Positions 36,020 through 46,799 are shown, numbered from the stretch's first letter. The stretch is DNA of 64,000 nucleotides from Liolophura sinensis (GCF_032854445.1 NC_088305.1:1991001-2055000), one strand, 5' to 3'. Numbers and translations: made by a program. Notes: a model not told the origin generated them from the sequence alone.

Positions 36020-38215
36020 CTAACAGCTGTGAATAAGAGGAATTGCGACATGTACAGTTTTATATGGCAACAACACATATTTCCGAACCACTTCCTGGAT
36101 GGGAGCAACATGGAGTTTGTCACAGAGGTCGGTGACCATGTGGATGTTGATTTCACTTGAATTGAGAGGGTAAGAGAAAAATGGTCTACATGATCTGAAT
36201 GACTGATAAACCACCAGTACATCTCCACCACAATACAAAATATTTTTGATGAGGCAAACCTTTGACCCTACCCCAACACAATTGTTGCCGGTTTCTGTTA
36301 CAACACAGAAATGGTCCAGTTCAACTTCTGTGTATTGGACACAGTTCTGGTATTTATATCCCTGTGGAATTGGACCAAGAAAATGTTGCTTTTTCAGTCC
36401 ACCATCAGCAGCTGTGGGCAATGTAGCAGCTGAGGGAGATATCTGAGAGATCTCTTTCAGTCTTGCGACAAGCTGCTGTAATGGCAAGCTTTTCTTCCGC
36501 ACAAGCCGCTTCAGAGTTTTCAGGTGGTTTTCAAAAGGAAATGCTGATATTGTGTCAAGAGGACCATGTATTTTCACCTCTTGAGCAAGGTGGACCAGAT
36601 TATGGACATTGTACACGACCTGGTCAGCACCGTAAAGGTGCGCAAAGTGTTGGACAAAGCTTACTAGAAGCTCATGTGCATAGCCCACTAACTGATAGCA
36701 GAGAGACGGACTTATAAGTATGGTAATTCCGACTGAGAGCAGAAGAAAGTTTTTGTACAACTCATCAGCGATACTGTCCTTTAAAACAACAGTTCCTGTG
36801 TACAAAAGAAACATGCGGAATTCTGTTGCCTTCCATCGGTCTATCTCTGACAGTGAACGGGGTTTTCGTGCAAACTCCTTAGGTATAAATTTACACATGT
36901 GAAGCAAGGCAGCTGAAATGCGTAATTTTGTCTGAGGCCCTAAGCGAATTGTAAGTGGACCCCTTATCAGTAACACAAGGATACGACGCATTACACCGAG
37001 GCACACTAAGTGCATATAGTCAATTGGAAACTGTGACACCATAGAGAACAAATTGCAAAGCGGACTTGTTCCAGTGTGATGGTTCTTATCTTCCTGCTTT
37101 TCAAATGATTCATCAGTTCGCAGCGTTGCATGAGTTTCAGGAAATGTCATTTTCCCATTATACACGCCTTTTTGCGTACATTTTTCACATGCGGAATAAC
37201 CTGCGTGACACTTGATTTGTTTGATAAAGGCACGTGCTGGTGCATCACAGATGAAGGATGTTATGTTAATCTGGTAATGCCTACCTTTGTATTGTATCCC
37301 CTCTAGTTTTAGCTTTGTATACTCTGTGATAAAATCTTTCAAAAATTTAGAAGGATCCTTTGGTTTTTCTTGTCCAACAAACAACCCAATGACAAACGGC
37401 TGGCATTTTGCTTCATTTTGTATCATTCCCAAAATAGGCCACAGCTGAGTGTTACTACTTTTGAAAATGGGGAGTCCATCCGTATTCACCTGAACATCTA
37501 TGACTTTGATACATTCCATATTTTTGTTCAATTCTATCCTTCGAATTACACAACCTTGGAGTCCAAAATGATAGTAAGAACCCCCACATATCTGCTTTAT
37601 CCCCACAACATGTCCAGTATCCAAAAGAGTCCTGGGGTCTTTAGGTAAATTTGGATGATGGTTTCTAAGTAAGACTAATAGCCTGCCAACTGCTGTGTGA
37701 GTGATGTTATTTTCAACTGCCCATGCAGCTAACAAATCTGACGACAAAACATTTTCTTCCTCTGAATCAGTACTACCGCAATCATTAAATCTATCACTGT
37801 CTACATCCATTGTTGGTATGCTGTTAGGAAATGTCCCTTCATTGTCTATTATGTCATATAATACATCATTGGTTTCTGCTTTGTCTGTGAATGTATTATT
37901 TTGTTTGGAGCTAGCATTAATGTCGGTAGTGGTATTGTCAACGGAACAAGTGGCAGTATTGATAGAGACATCGGCTGTAGTACGGCTACTACTGCCAATG
38001 CCAGATGGAGTAGTACTACTGGTACTTCCACTAGATTGATCATTGTTAATACAGACAAATTCTTGACCTTTCACCAAACCATGCTCCAAAGCTGTCTGTC
38101 TACTTTGCTGGCCTTTAAGCTGACATGACCTTGAACTATTTTGAGCAATGCTTATATTGGACAGATATTTATTTACATTTTCATGTATCCGCCTTCTTTT
38201 AGTCCAGTACGACAT
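36020..38215 (-). CDS. EnSpm/CACTA-like transposase, 731 aa, intact single exon
   Basis: This is the DNA-cutting and joining enzyme of the surrounding element. The N-terminus (1-20) is basic, and residues 56-110 are Ser/Thr/Asn-rich and probably disordered. The catalytic-type core follows. VQVNTDGLPIFKSS (D246) corresponds to the DGxxPF-type motif of CACTA enzymes. ICDAPAR (D324) precedes a Cys cluster CHAGYSACEKC (336-346) that may bind zinc. DYMHLVCLGVMRRIL (D399) matches the conserved D-x-MH block. The C-terminal part has WKATEFRMFLLY (461-472), YNVHNLVHL (535-543) and FPFENHLKTLKRLVR (559-573), the signature of the DUF4218-like region in plant CACTA transposases. The frame is uninterrupted from ATG to TAG and ends VAIPLIHSC. 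D246 and D324 are likely catalytic. The identity of the third acidic residue is not certain. The accessory gene follows on the same strand. Confidence 0.92.
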   Translation of the reverse strand: MSYWTKRRRIHENVNKYLSNISIAQNSSRSCQLKGQQSRQTALEHGLVKGQEFVCINNDQSSGSTSSTTPSGIGSSSRTTADVSINTATCSVDNTTTDINASSKQNNTFTDKAETNDVLYDIIDNEGTFPNSIPTMDVDSDRFNDCGSTDSEEENVLSSDLLAAWAVENNITHTAVGRLLVLLRNHHPNLPKDPRTLLDTGHVVGIKQICGGSYYHFGLQGCVIRRIELNKNMECIKVIDVQVNTDGLPIFKSSNTQLWPILGMIQNEAKCQPFVIGLFVGQEKPKDPSKFLKDFITEYTKLKLEGIQYKGRHYQINITSFICDAPARAFIKQIKCHAGYSACEKCTQKGVYNGKMTFPETHATLRTDESFEKQEDKNHHTGTSPLCNLFSMVSQFPIDYMHLVCLGVMRRILVLLIRGPLTIRLGPQTKLRISAALLHMCKFIPKEFARKPRSLSEIDRWKATEFRMFLLYTGTVVLKDSIADELYKNFLLLSVGITILISPSLCYQLVGYAHELLVSFVQHFAHLYGADQVVYNVHNLVHLAQEVKIHGPLDTISAFPFENHLKTLKRLVRKKSLPLQQLVARLKEISQISPSAATLPTAADGGLKKQHFLGPIPQGYKYQNCVQYTEVELDHFCVVTETGNNCVGVGSKVCLIKNILYCGGDVLVVYQSFRSCRPFFSYPLNSSEINIHMVTDLCDKLHVAPIQEVVRKYVLLPYKTVHVAIPLIHSC

Positions 38216-39345
38216 ATTGTCAACTGACTTTGTTTAATAAGTCACATGTACTCACTATTTTAGTGATTCACTGATTGCAATCTGTGTCAATAAATAAGCA
38301 TGGCATCAAAAACGAAGTAAAGAATGCAGCATGTCTGCTTTAGCCTTTACAATTTCAGTGCTTCCCAATGATTGACAATGTCCCCATGTAAATTTATCCT
38401 TGTCCGTGCCAAACTGATAATATAGGTAGACAGGGCCTTCGTTTGGCCTACTCGTATGTATCTATAATCTAGAAATTGAAAATGGAAAGTGAAAGTGAAA
38501 TGTACTGAATTGCCGTCACTCATTATGTTTTTGTAACAGTCTGTAGTTTTTACGTTTTCGTGATAAAAGTTCGAGACAATCTTACCGTAGCTCTAGGTAG
38601 CAGCCGACAGCTTTCTTGGCGCCAGATCCCAGAATTCACTGTTACAGAATGTTCGTTAAGGAATGGCTATCCTCCGGTCCGGCATTGGCCCGGTATCACG
38701 CCGGTGAGCGCGCCGGAACAGAACGTCTCGTACATTTTAGGTCTCGTACTTTTGTGCTCGTTAACCCAACAGTACTCGTCAGCCTACATCTTTCGGAGAT
38801 TTCGCTTAACTCCGGTCAAGGTACGGAAACTCCAAACGTTTTTCCGAGCGCTTACGAGCGAGTCAAATCGGAACATCGCTCGGAGGTTTTCGCTCAACTC
38901 CGGTCAGGTGCAACAAGGCACGGAAATCCCCGACCAATGTTTCGAGTTGTGCGAAAACAAAATATGTCATATTTTTATAATATCTACATGCAGCTTTAGC
39001 TCCAGAAAACAGTTATTTTCACGTTCCATGTAAACAGAAACTCACATTTGGTTATGTTGAAATATCTCAAGTTTAAATCAGTTGTAATAATCTGCCACTG
39101 TATGCTGATAAAAAATAAATAGCCCCCCCCCCCCCCCTAAAAAAAACAAACAAACAAAAAAAAAAGCAGAAAAAAAAACACACACACACAAAAAATCAAA
39201 ACAAACAAAAAACAAAACACAACTCAATATTATTCTTTTTATTTCTTTGGACCCAGGCCTGTGCAAACTTATCTAAAGAAAATTTTGCGCTTCGTGGGAC
39301 TTGACGAGATTTTTTAAAGTCTCCATAACGGCAAAGCTTCATTGG
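38216..39345 (-). promoter_or_regulatory. 5' region of the transposon with a CpG-rich patch and direct repeats
   Basis: The transposase ATG lies at 38215. Upstream on the minus strand, 38570-38950 is noticeably richer in GC and CpG than its surroundings. It contains a direct repeat of about 87 bp: CGGAGATTTCGCTTAACTCC at 38794 and CGGAGGTTTTCGCTCAACTC at 38881, each followed by a CGGAAA phrase. This is the expected place for the promoter and for host or self repression. Plus-strand frames of 127 and 157 codons here have no recognisable domain. The segment 39120-39215 is C- and A-rich low complexity. Confidence 0.5.
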
Positions 39346-39612
39346 GTCAGCAACGGGCAAGTTACGGCGATATTTAATGGCTCAATAATGGCCAGCCAAT
39401 AATGGCCCGAGGGTGGGTCAGTACATGCTTTGAATATCGGTAAAACTAAACTGGGCCAGCGCTGGGCCAGATATGGCGATCATAACACTGGCAAAATAGC
39501 GGCAAGCCGGAAATGGTTCAGCACTGGCCTTGTTAAACTCTCCAACTGCCGGTACTGCCGTAACAAACCGGTTAAGTCCCGGAATTGGACCAGTACATTC
39601 ATGTTTATTGGG
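39346..39612. repeat. Right subterminal repeat cluster (TGGNCCA motifs)
   Basis: About ten short motifs occur: ATTGGGTCAGCAACGG, AATGGCCAGCC, AATGGCCCGAGG, GTGGGTCAGTACATG, CTGGGCCAGCGCTGGGCCAG, AATGGTTCAGCACTGGCC, AATTGGACCAGTAC and ATTGGGCC. It resembles the left cluster in motif and density, although the spacing differs. Together they support the two-ended structure. Confidence 0.78.
39576..39612 (-). repeat. Right (5') terminal inverted repeat of the CACTA-like element
   Basis: Its reverse complement begins CCCAATAAACATGAATGTAC and continues TGGTCCAATTCCGGGAC. It aligns without gaps to the left terminus over 37 bp. It is followed by CC, then by sequence without subterminal motifs. Confidence 0.7.
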
Positions 39613-41179
39613 CCGCTACATATTATAGACACATCGTCCCTTCTAGGTTGTAACAGGCAGGCCAAATGTTTTAATTAGATGTATTAATGAGGCAGATGTA
39701 TGTAATCAAGTTCCACAGTGTTGGCATTTTAGTAGAAGGGCTATTGATGACAAGGATCCAGATGATGGATGATAATTTTTCTGAAACTGCAGCCAATTTT
39801 TACAGGGTGTCATTGTCCTCAAATTACAAGACCGAGAAGATCATAAGGAAACCAGTTTTTCTCTCTGGCTTGTAGTTACATCACGCAAATCAAACAATGT
39901 TTTCTCGCCAGACATAAAACCACTAATGACACTGCACTGTCAAAAACATTTGTCATCTTTCAAGCAAAATTGTTCAGATCTGCTTGATTAAGGGGTGTTT
40001 GTGGCACAGTGGCTAGCTTGATAGTGCAGCACAATAACACAATGACTTCCAAGATTTGCTTTAAATTTTAATATGCCTTGTCTTAGTCATGCCACAAAAT
40101 GCTCCATCCCACATTTAAGTATTTGAATTTTTTGTTTTTAAGTCCAATAATTAAGCTTACTGAAAACTTTACTTCTTTTGAAAATAATGGTTGTGTTTGC
40201 GTGCAAACGCTTGAAAACTGAATTTATTAATGCTACAAACTGTACTAGCTTCTTCTTCATAAACACAGATTTGTCTTTCCTTTAGCTGGTGTGTGTGATA
40301 TTTGCTTTCCTTGACCCACATTGAACAACCTCAGACTTGAATGTCAACACTAGAACATGCTACAACATACTAGCTGAGCCAGTCAAATCTGGCTTGAACT
40401 GGTCTGGCAGAGATCAAAGACAGGATGTCTATTAGAGTTATTCCCCTTGTTTTGTCCTCGTTCAGATTTTGTATTTTTAACCCACAGTTCAATAGCTGCA
40501 ATGTTTTCATTTTTTTTTTTACATGATTCTCTTCCTGTTTGAATTTACTAACATCGAACTTGACCTGTTCCTTTTTATGAGAAAACTTTTAAGGACGCAT
40601 AAATGTACCTGTATGTACTAGAAGTCTTAGAGATCATTTTTGAAAAGTATTAATAACTAAAATTTTACATACTTTCTTTTTGTCATTTAGATCTTTATTT
40701 TTACCAGCAGTGTATTACATGGATCTTACATTTTTGTGTCACATGTCTTAGAAGAACAAGCCAGAGCAGGGTCTTAGTCACCGAAATTAAAAAATATACA
40801 CACCCTAAATGAACATAAACTTCATCCATGACTAAGTTGCCAATTTTTCCTGATTCTGAGAGTTCTATTGATTTTAGATTTTGCTTGGAGCATAGGATGA
40901 TATTCTAATGGAAGTTGTAAGTTTCAGCACCAAAAATCATATTTTGTGACAACCTCTAACGATGCCTCTAACAATGCACCGTTGTGGGCGATGTTTTAGG
41001 TCATTTATGGTATGTCCAGAGTCTCATTGAAAATAATCCACTGTTAATTATTAGGGTGAAAATCAACTGGACTTAATCCATGAATGAATTGATGGATTAA
41101 TGGATGAATGGATTAATGGATGAATGTTTCAAGTATTCCAATTGTTGAAAGAGACAGACACACAAAACATTTTTCGAAA
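39613..41179. other. Non-coding tract, family A copy and short tandem
   Basis: There is no recognisable exon. A degraded SINE-head-like phrase GGGGTGTTTGTGGCACAGTG lies near 39994. A family A copy lies at about 40775-41025, and a GGATGAATGGATTAAT-type short tandem at about 41078-41126. Confidence 0.5.
40775..41025 (+). repeat. Dispersed repeat family A, copy 3
   Basis: It contains CATGACTAAGTTGCCAATTT, CCTGATTCTGAGAGTTCTAT, GATTTTAGATTTTGCTTGGA, CATAGGATGATATTCTAATG, TTGTAAGTTTCAGCACCAAA and TTTTAGGTCATTTATGGTAT, in the same order as the other members. The outer CCCTAAATGAAC and GGTCATTTATGG are weakly inverted, suggesting short terminal inverted repeats. Confidence 0.75.
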
Positions 41180-41225
41180 ATGAGTTGCTTCCTTTGTCAT
41201 CGTCGGGGTGTTTACTTAGCTACAG
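41180..41225 (+). CDS. Candidate alternative first coding exon (15 codons)
   Basis: From ATG at 41180 the frame reads MSCFLCHRRGVYLAT plus one base, ending in CTACAG before the donor-like GTATGTAC (phase 1). A-rich sequence precedes the ATG. The peptide has two cysteines but matches no family I recognise. The shared phase with other candidates is the only extra support. Confidence 0.22.
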
Positions 41226-42411
41226 GTATGTACATGATGTACCAAAGCACTTTGGACCAGGAAGCTGTCTTAACTTCAGTTATTATTCTCGGTCTTAGAT
41301 TTAAACGTAAATGCTACTTTTCACTTTTGTCATGGAAGTATGATACAGCTCATTCAGTCATCAGATGATTCATTCACAATTTTAGCACAATAAAGTGTGT
41401 GGAAGTTAAGACCAAGTTTGACGTGGAGGATACATGAAAGAACACTACAAGACAAAGAGTGTGGTGTTTAAGGTGGTGATGAAAGAAAGGCTAAAACAGT
41501 GAGAAATTTGTTTTTTTTTTCAGTTCTGAGGCATACTTTCTGTTAATAATCCCTCTATTTTTAGGGGTATTTTCTGTCAGTGCTCTGGAATATTCAGAAA
41601 TCATGTCATCGATGAACATACATGTACTTAAAATGCAAGATCAGCCCAGGGCCCCCAATTTCCTCCCTCCAATATAGTTATTTTGAAAGCTATCACCACA
41701 GCAGGCTTCTCAGTTTCTGGACTGATTACTGGGGCCTTAGGATGACTGTGGTTTAAATACCATTTTTATGCCCCAAAGAATAAAACTAAGAAGCTTTTTT
41801 GTGCTTTATGTGTTAGACCATATCCTTAAGGTCACATACAGAAATAAAAACTGAGTGTTTCTTGTATCCTTTAGCTCTGATAGCGTCCTGATTCCAGGAG
41901 CCATTGTGATATGTCAGTAAGACTGCTGGCGGAGTGTAAATGTGCTTTGGCTGAAGGTTTATGTACCTGCCTGACTAATGAGCTGTTTGTCACAGTGTGG
42001 CCGGACTGACTTACCCACGACGTGAGGCTCTAAATACACAGCTCACACCCACCTGAGCTCAGCTACGTGACCCTTAGACGAGTCACACCTGGACAGTGAC
42101 AACTGTAAACAGGTTGTTTTAATGATAACACATGTGTGTTGAACAGTCTCTGTTCCAAACTTGAGTGGTTTCAGAGATGAAGTCACGCCTGTCCTCATAT
42201 TATTTCAGTATTTCATGTATATGTGTGTTGAAAGTTTGGATGATATTCTTGTAAAGGTTAGCATGACAATGGGCTCTGTATTTACATGTGTGCATTGATG
42301 TGGGGCTATGGTCTTTAGGGAGACCCTTGAGTAAACACCAGTCAAAGAAATACATACATAAATCTTTAGTGAGATAGAGAGTATATATTCTAACATTTGT
42401 TCAAATAATAA

Positions 42412-42552
42412 AAGGTCTGCCAGCAACCTGCAGATGGTCGTGGGTTCCCAGAGCCCGGTTTCTTCCCACTAAAATGTTGTCCACTATTGTTAAAGTGAAA
42501 TATTCTAGAGTACAGCGTAAAACATCAATCAAATAAATAAATAAATAAATAA
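42412..42552 (+). mobile_element. SINE family 1 3' fragment
   Basis: AAGGTCTGCCAGCAACCTGC, AGATGGTCGTGGGTTCCCAG, TTTCTTCCCACTAAAATGTT, AGTGAAATATTCTAGAGTAC and the tail AATAAATAAATAAATAAATA are in family 1 order. The head is absent. Confidence 0.87.
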
Positions 42553-43280
42553 GTAAGTCAAATAATGGTGTGTGATCTTCATTAAGACTGACTTTATGTA
42601 CATACACATATTTAAGCTTGTTTTATTCATGGATCTTTGACTATTAAGGAACTTTATAAACACGTCAGAAGGGATGAACGCGAACTGTAGGCTGTCATAA
42701 TCGTGAGTTCAAATCCAGGTTTTGACACCATGTCATTATATGGACAGTAGCTGTAAAATCAGGCTTGAAGATTTACACGACCTGTACTATTAGATACATG
42801 ACTTTATGGATATGTCCTTATTTGAATATTTTGTTTTCACTTTTATCATTTTTTGATGAAAAATAAAAAAAAGTAAACAGTTGAAGAAGATGTGAATTTA
42901 TCAAATAAATGAAACATTCATTTGACTATACACTGGAATCGTTTTCACATTTGGAGTGGAGCTGGCAGTAAAATGACCTGTTAGTTTAGTTTCACCAGAG
43001 GGTGAGAGCTTAGTATTGACCTGTGCTGCGTGTACCTGTGTCATGTGTAGTATCTGTACAGGGGGATAATCACAGATGTCTGCTTCCTTAGGCTGTACAT
43101 ACCTCCCTGACCACTACACATGTGGTAACCACCTGCACCCATAGACAAGCCCCATGATTCACCTTGGCATTTGCTGATGCCACACAAACACCCATTAGCA
43201 CTTCTGCGACCTTATCTCTTCTTCACCAAGGTCACGTTAACCCAGGTAAAGCTTTTATACCTCCGTCTGATCTGAGAGAT

Positions 43281-43478
43281 CATTTATTTATTTATTCATT
43301 TGACAGGTGTTTTACGTCCTACTCATCTCTGGCCATATTTGGGGAGATTTGCCAGCAACCTGTGAATTGTTGTGGTTTCCCCTGGGCTCTGGTCCGTCAC
43401 TTCCTACTATAAGGCTGACAGTGAATGTGAAATATTGATGAGTATGGCATAAAACACTAATCAGATAAGCAGATAAAT
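43281..43478 (+). mobile_element. SINE family 1 fragments in head-to-head arrangement
   Basis: A reversed tail (CATTTATTTATTTATTCATT, GACAGGTGTTTTACG) is followed at once by a plus-strand middle and 3' part (TTTGCCAGCAACCTGTGAAT, GTGGTTTCCCCTGGGCTCTG, ATAAAACACTAATCAGATAA). This suggests two insertions or an inversion. Confidence 0.78.
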
Positions 43479-45894
43479 TCATCAGGATGTATTTACCTCA
43501 TCAGTTCTCATTTCTCAGATTCACAAATTCACTCAAGTATGACCAATCAAGGTAATAAACCCTTTAAACTCAGGATATGCCCACCCCACTATCAGGCGAT
43601 CAGAATCCCCTGAGGGTACAGTGTGATGCAGACTCTTAGGATGTGTTCTGTTTGCATGACACCAAATAAGACAACAAATTTCCGTAGTTGACGTTTAAGA
43701 TAAAGCTGTTTCCTGTATTGACATATTTAAGGCATGCCGATTTTAAGAGAAAAAGTTTAAATATTTAAGACTGAGAGTGGATCAAACGTGTAGAGTTGTA
43801 TATCCCTGAATCCTGAATTCGTCTGTTAAATTGTTAAGAAGGCACAAAATAAACTCATGTGATAAACTCATATTGAGAAATATATGACTCCATGTTTGTC
43901 TGGGGTCAAACCTCATCTAATCTCTTGTGCTCTGTTTGCATTTATTGTGGTTTTTCCGTTTTTTGTTCTATTTTGTTTTTGCCCTTTTGAAATATTGTAC
44001 TCATAATTGTTGAAGCTTTTTGTTGGTCAGTCACGGTGTTTACAAAACTCAAGCATGAGGTTATGGCGCTACATGCTGTTTCACTTTGTAACCATTTCCT
44101 CAAAGCTGACGGATAGACAGATAAAATCACCCCCTTTTAATGGATAATGGTTGTTTTGTTTGACAACCATTGGAGAGAGAGTGTCATTATACTATTTAAT
44201 GTCATCAAAGTTCATGCGGCTCTACCATTGTAGTTAAGTGGGTAACACAGGATTTGTGCACAGTATATTCAGATCAGCACCTGTTTTACTCCTGAGCTTA
44301 GAGGTTAAAACTGTGCCTGAAGTGAACAGCAGACCTAATGCATTTACTTCCTGCTGGGGGGAGTTTTTTCATCTGAATTATTTTTACCTTGCCACTGTTG
44401 TGAATTACGTGACCTAGTGTTATTTTGTTGCTGGTTTTTCCTCCTATGCCAGTTTTGAGAATAACTGTCTCCATAAGATCATGTGCGCTCAATGGGGGTG
44501 GGTGAAGGAGGGGTGGCTAGCACAGTTACTCAGACAACTCTCTCCCCACCCCATCCCCCTTCCCACCCCACCCCTGACCCATGAAATATGTGTGACTAAA
44601 GCTAATGAGACAAAAGGGGGTCTAAATAAACTATTACAGTGACCTGGCAAGATTTAAGGCTGACCCAATTCTCACCTGGCACAGGTGTTAGTCCCAGCTA
44701 TTGTTAGTTACTTGATACCTGACTGCGATGTGCTTAGTTCTCCTCGCAGCGGGGTCTATTTAACCCGGCTTCCTACGCTGATCAGCTCACTTTACAGTCA
44801 GGTGTTCAACCAGTGTGTCCAGTGATTATAGGCAGCATCGGTGCTTTAACTAACAAGTTACTGTAGTACATGAGCAGTGTTAAAGCCAAAACTGAGAGAG
44901 AATAACTCGTCATCTTTACTCAGTTTTCATCATTTATTTCGTCATTATCTGGAGAATGACTGTATTGGCGACTGACAGTTTTGTGCTCTACGTACACAGT
45001 TGAGTTGCAAAATCACTGCCATTTATTCTGTAAGATGGATTGGAAGCTATAGACCATGTGAACTTCTTAGTCACAAACGGCGTGTGTGAAGAAAACGAAC
45101 CTCCCAACGTTATTCCATGGGAAAATACCTATTTTTGAATCGATATATATCAGCGATCTTTCTGTTGGATTTGTATTAATTCATTCTTTCCAGATAGCCT
45201 GAGTTTCGTGACATTATTTTGTATAACTAGGCCTTACTGGTGGCTAGCGAAGTGGCAAAAAGTGACCTTTTCCCCAATGCTTTAACATTGGGCTGCCATT
45301 TTGTTTTCGACACGAAAAGGTGGTCACACAACCTCCAACTTACGGCCCGTCTTACAGAATAAGCCAGTGATACACTTATGTCTAGGCCACAATTGTGACT
45401 TTTCGTGGGGAAGTCAGTGCGGTTTAATGTAAACAGCATATTGCGGAATCTTCATTGCATTGTTTTAAATGCTGGTGTTTGCAATATCTAAATAGTACAG
45501 TATATTGTCTGTACTAGAGGGCCAGAGCTGAGCTAATCCCAGCTTCTCCAGATTAATATCCCAGAGAGCTTTTATAGTGTCTATCAGACAGCTTTGATGA
45601 GTTGTGAGTTCAAATCTTGCAAATATCCTGAGATTTTATTATTCTGCAATCATCATCTCAGCTTCATTTACCCAATCATTAACAGTTCTCTGCGCGAGTC
45701 CGGGACGACTACAGCTACACATATTAGCTGATTACATCCGTGTACTACATTAGACTTGAGTAGGCTGTCAGCTGTCAGCTTGTAGCCTTGTTCCTGAGGT
45801 AGAACAGTCCCTCTGATCATACATACCTGACTGACGTACTTAATCTATACCATACAAGCCATAGGATGCTTCTTGTCGGTTGGGTAAAGTTAAA

Positions 45895-45931
45895 ATGGAG
45901 ATGTCACGGAAAGAACAAGAAGAAAAAGAAG
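45895..45931 (+). CDS. Candidate first coding exon (12 codons, MEMSRKEQEEKE)
   Basis: ATG at 45895 has a good context (TTAAAATGG, with A at -3 and G at +4). The frame encodes MEMSRKEQEEKE plus one base and meets a strong donor, AAGAAG|GTGAGA (phase 1). A charged N-terminus on a short exon with a strong donor is typical of alternative first exons. This is the best of the five phase-1 candidates. The downstream partner exon would lie outside the window, because none is recognisable here. There is no homology support. Confidence 0.33.
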
Positions 45932-46344
45932 GTGAGACTGTCTACTTCGTTAAAAACATGTGCTGATGAAGACTAGTTTGGTTTAATACTATTAAAGACA
46001 AGTAAATTGGTATCATACAATTTTAAACGTTTTAATGTATAAAATGTGGTCAGAATTGCTTGAACATATACCTGCACCCTTTCATTACTAGCTTGTTGTT
46101 TTTTACTTGTAGTTGACAGATCTCAGTTGAACATTTCACTTATTACTGTTAATTTTTAGTATTTGTATATTACGTGGGCTTTATGGGAATCTGATAACTG
46201 CCTGAATCTATAATTGTATAGGTATAGCAGCCATATATATATATATTAATGGGTCACACCTACATCTATTTTAAGGATTGCCTCATGTGAAAACCCCCAC
46301 AGTATATCCTGTTCACATCATAAAGTTAATAATTTTTTTTACGT

Positions 46345-46402
46345 ATGTATTTATTTGATTAGTGTTTTATGCTGCACTCAAGAATATATCACTTATACGA
46401 CA
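46345..46402 (-). mobile_element. SINE family 1 tail fragment, reversed
   Basis: GTATTTATTTGATTAGTGTT, TTATGCTGCACTCAAGAATA and TCACTTATACGACAGTGG are the reverse complement of the 3' part of family 1 (CGTATAAGTGAAATATTCTT, GAGTACGGC, AAAACACCAATC). Confidence 0.8.
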
Positions 46403-46513
46403 GTGGTGAGCAGTGTTTTGTATGGAGAGTTAAGTCTGTAGGTTACTTTTTATAATCAAGTATACTTGGATGTAGGGCCTATAAGAGACACAAGTTCACA
46501 GGAGTTCTGAATA

Positions 46514-46639
46514 GGGGCGCTCTCGCATATACCAGAAGTTGGGGTTAGAACCCTGGTGACACATGACCTTCTCACTTGAACATGGGGTGAATGGAGCGTT
46601 TTCTAATCCCAACTTCCAGTATATGTGAGCGATCGCCCA
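46514..46639. repeat. Palindromic element with tRNA-box-like core, 126 bp
   Basis: The left arm GGGGCGCTCTCGCATATACC followed by AGAAGTTGGGGTTAGAA pairs with the right arm, whose reverse complement reads GGGCGATCGCTCACATATAC then TGGAAGTTGGGATTAGAA. The loop has GGGTTAGAACCCTGG, loosely like a box B. It may be a small foldback element. It resembles the larger hairpin at 62811-62964 in plan but not in sequence. Confidence 0.7.
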
Positions 46640-46799
46640 CATGCGGAACTAAAAACAGGAGGTAAACCCAAACTTTAATTTGATTCATAATGAAAACACC
46701 AGGTGGATTTATCTGTTTTTGTACCTGAACTCTGTATACGTACTTGTGTACAAATTAGCCTACTGACTTCCAGTACAGAGAAGGTGTGCTCGTCCTCGT

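Larger units (their letters stand above)
26898..39612 (-). mobile_element. EnSpm/CACTA-like DNA transposon, about 12.7 kb, both genes open
   Basis: The unit holds a CACTA-type transposase gene (38215-36020) and a DUF4806 accessory gene (35490-27642), both on the minus strand. Its boundaries were set by comparing the two ends. The left end CCCAAGAAACATAAAAGCAT and the reverse complement of the right end CCCAATAAACATGAATGTAC align over 37 bp with about 27 identities. Each side is flanked by CC (26896-26897 and 39613-39614), a possible 2-bp target duplication. Inside each end are about ten copies of a TGGNCCA-type motif, as in the subterminal regions that CACTA accessory proteins bind. The CACTA family name fits the proteins better than the termini, which lack CACTN. 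Orientation follows the genes, so the 5' end is at 39612. Introns carry younger insertions. The exact boundaries are inferred. Confidence 0.82.
41226..45894. other. Non-coding tract with SINE fragments
   Basis: There is no recognisable exon. SINE pieces lie at 42412-42552 and 43281-43478. The stretch 44485-44580 is rich in G on one side and C on the other (GGGGGTGGGTGAAGGAGGGG, then CCCCACCCCATCC). A TATA-like GTCTATTTAACCCGGC near 44754 sits in a promoter-like setting, but no donor-bounded exon follows clearly. Confidence 0.45.

Noticed and set aside
38560-39033. 157- and 127-codon plus-strand frames
   Set aside because: They sit in the CpG-rich repeated 5' region of the transposon, antisense to its genes, without any recognisable domain.
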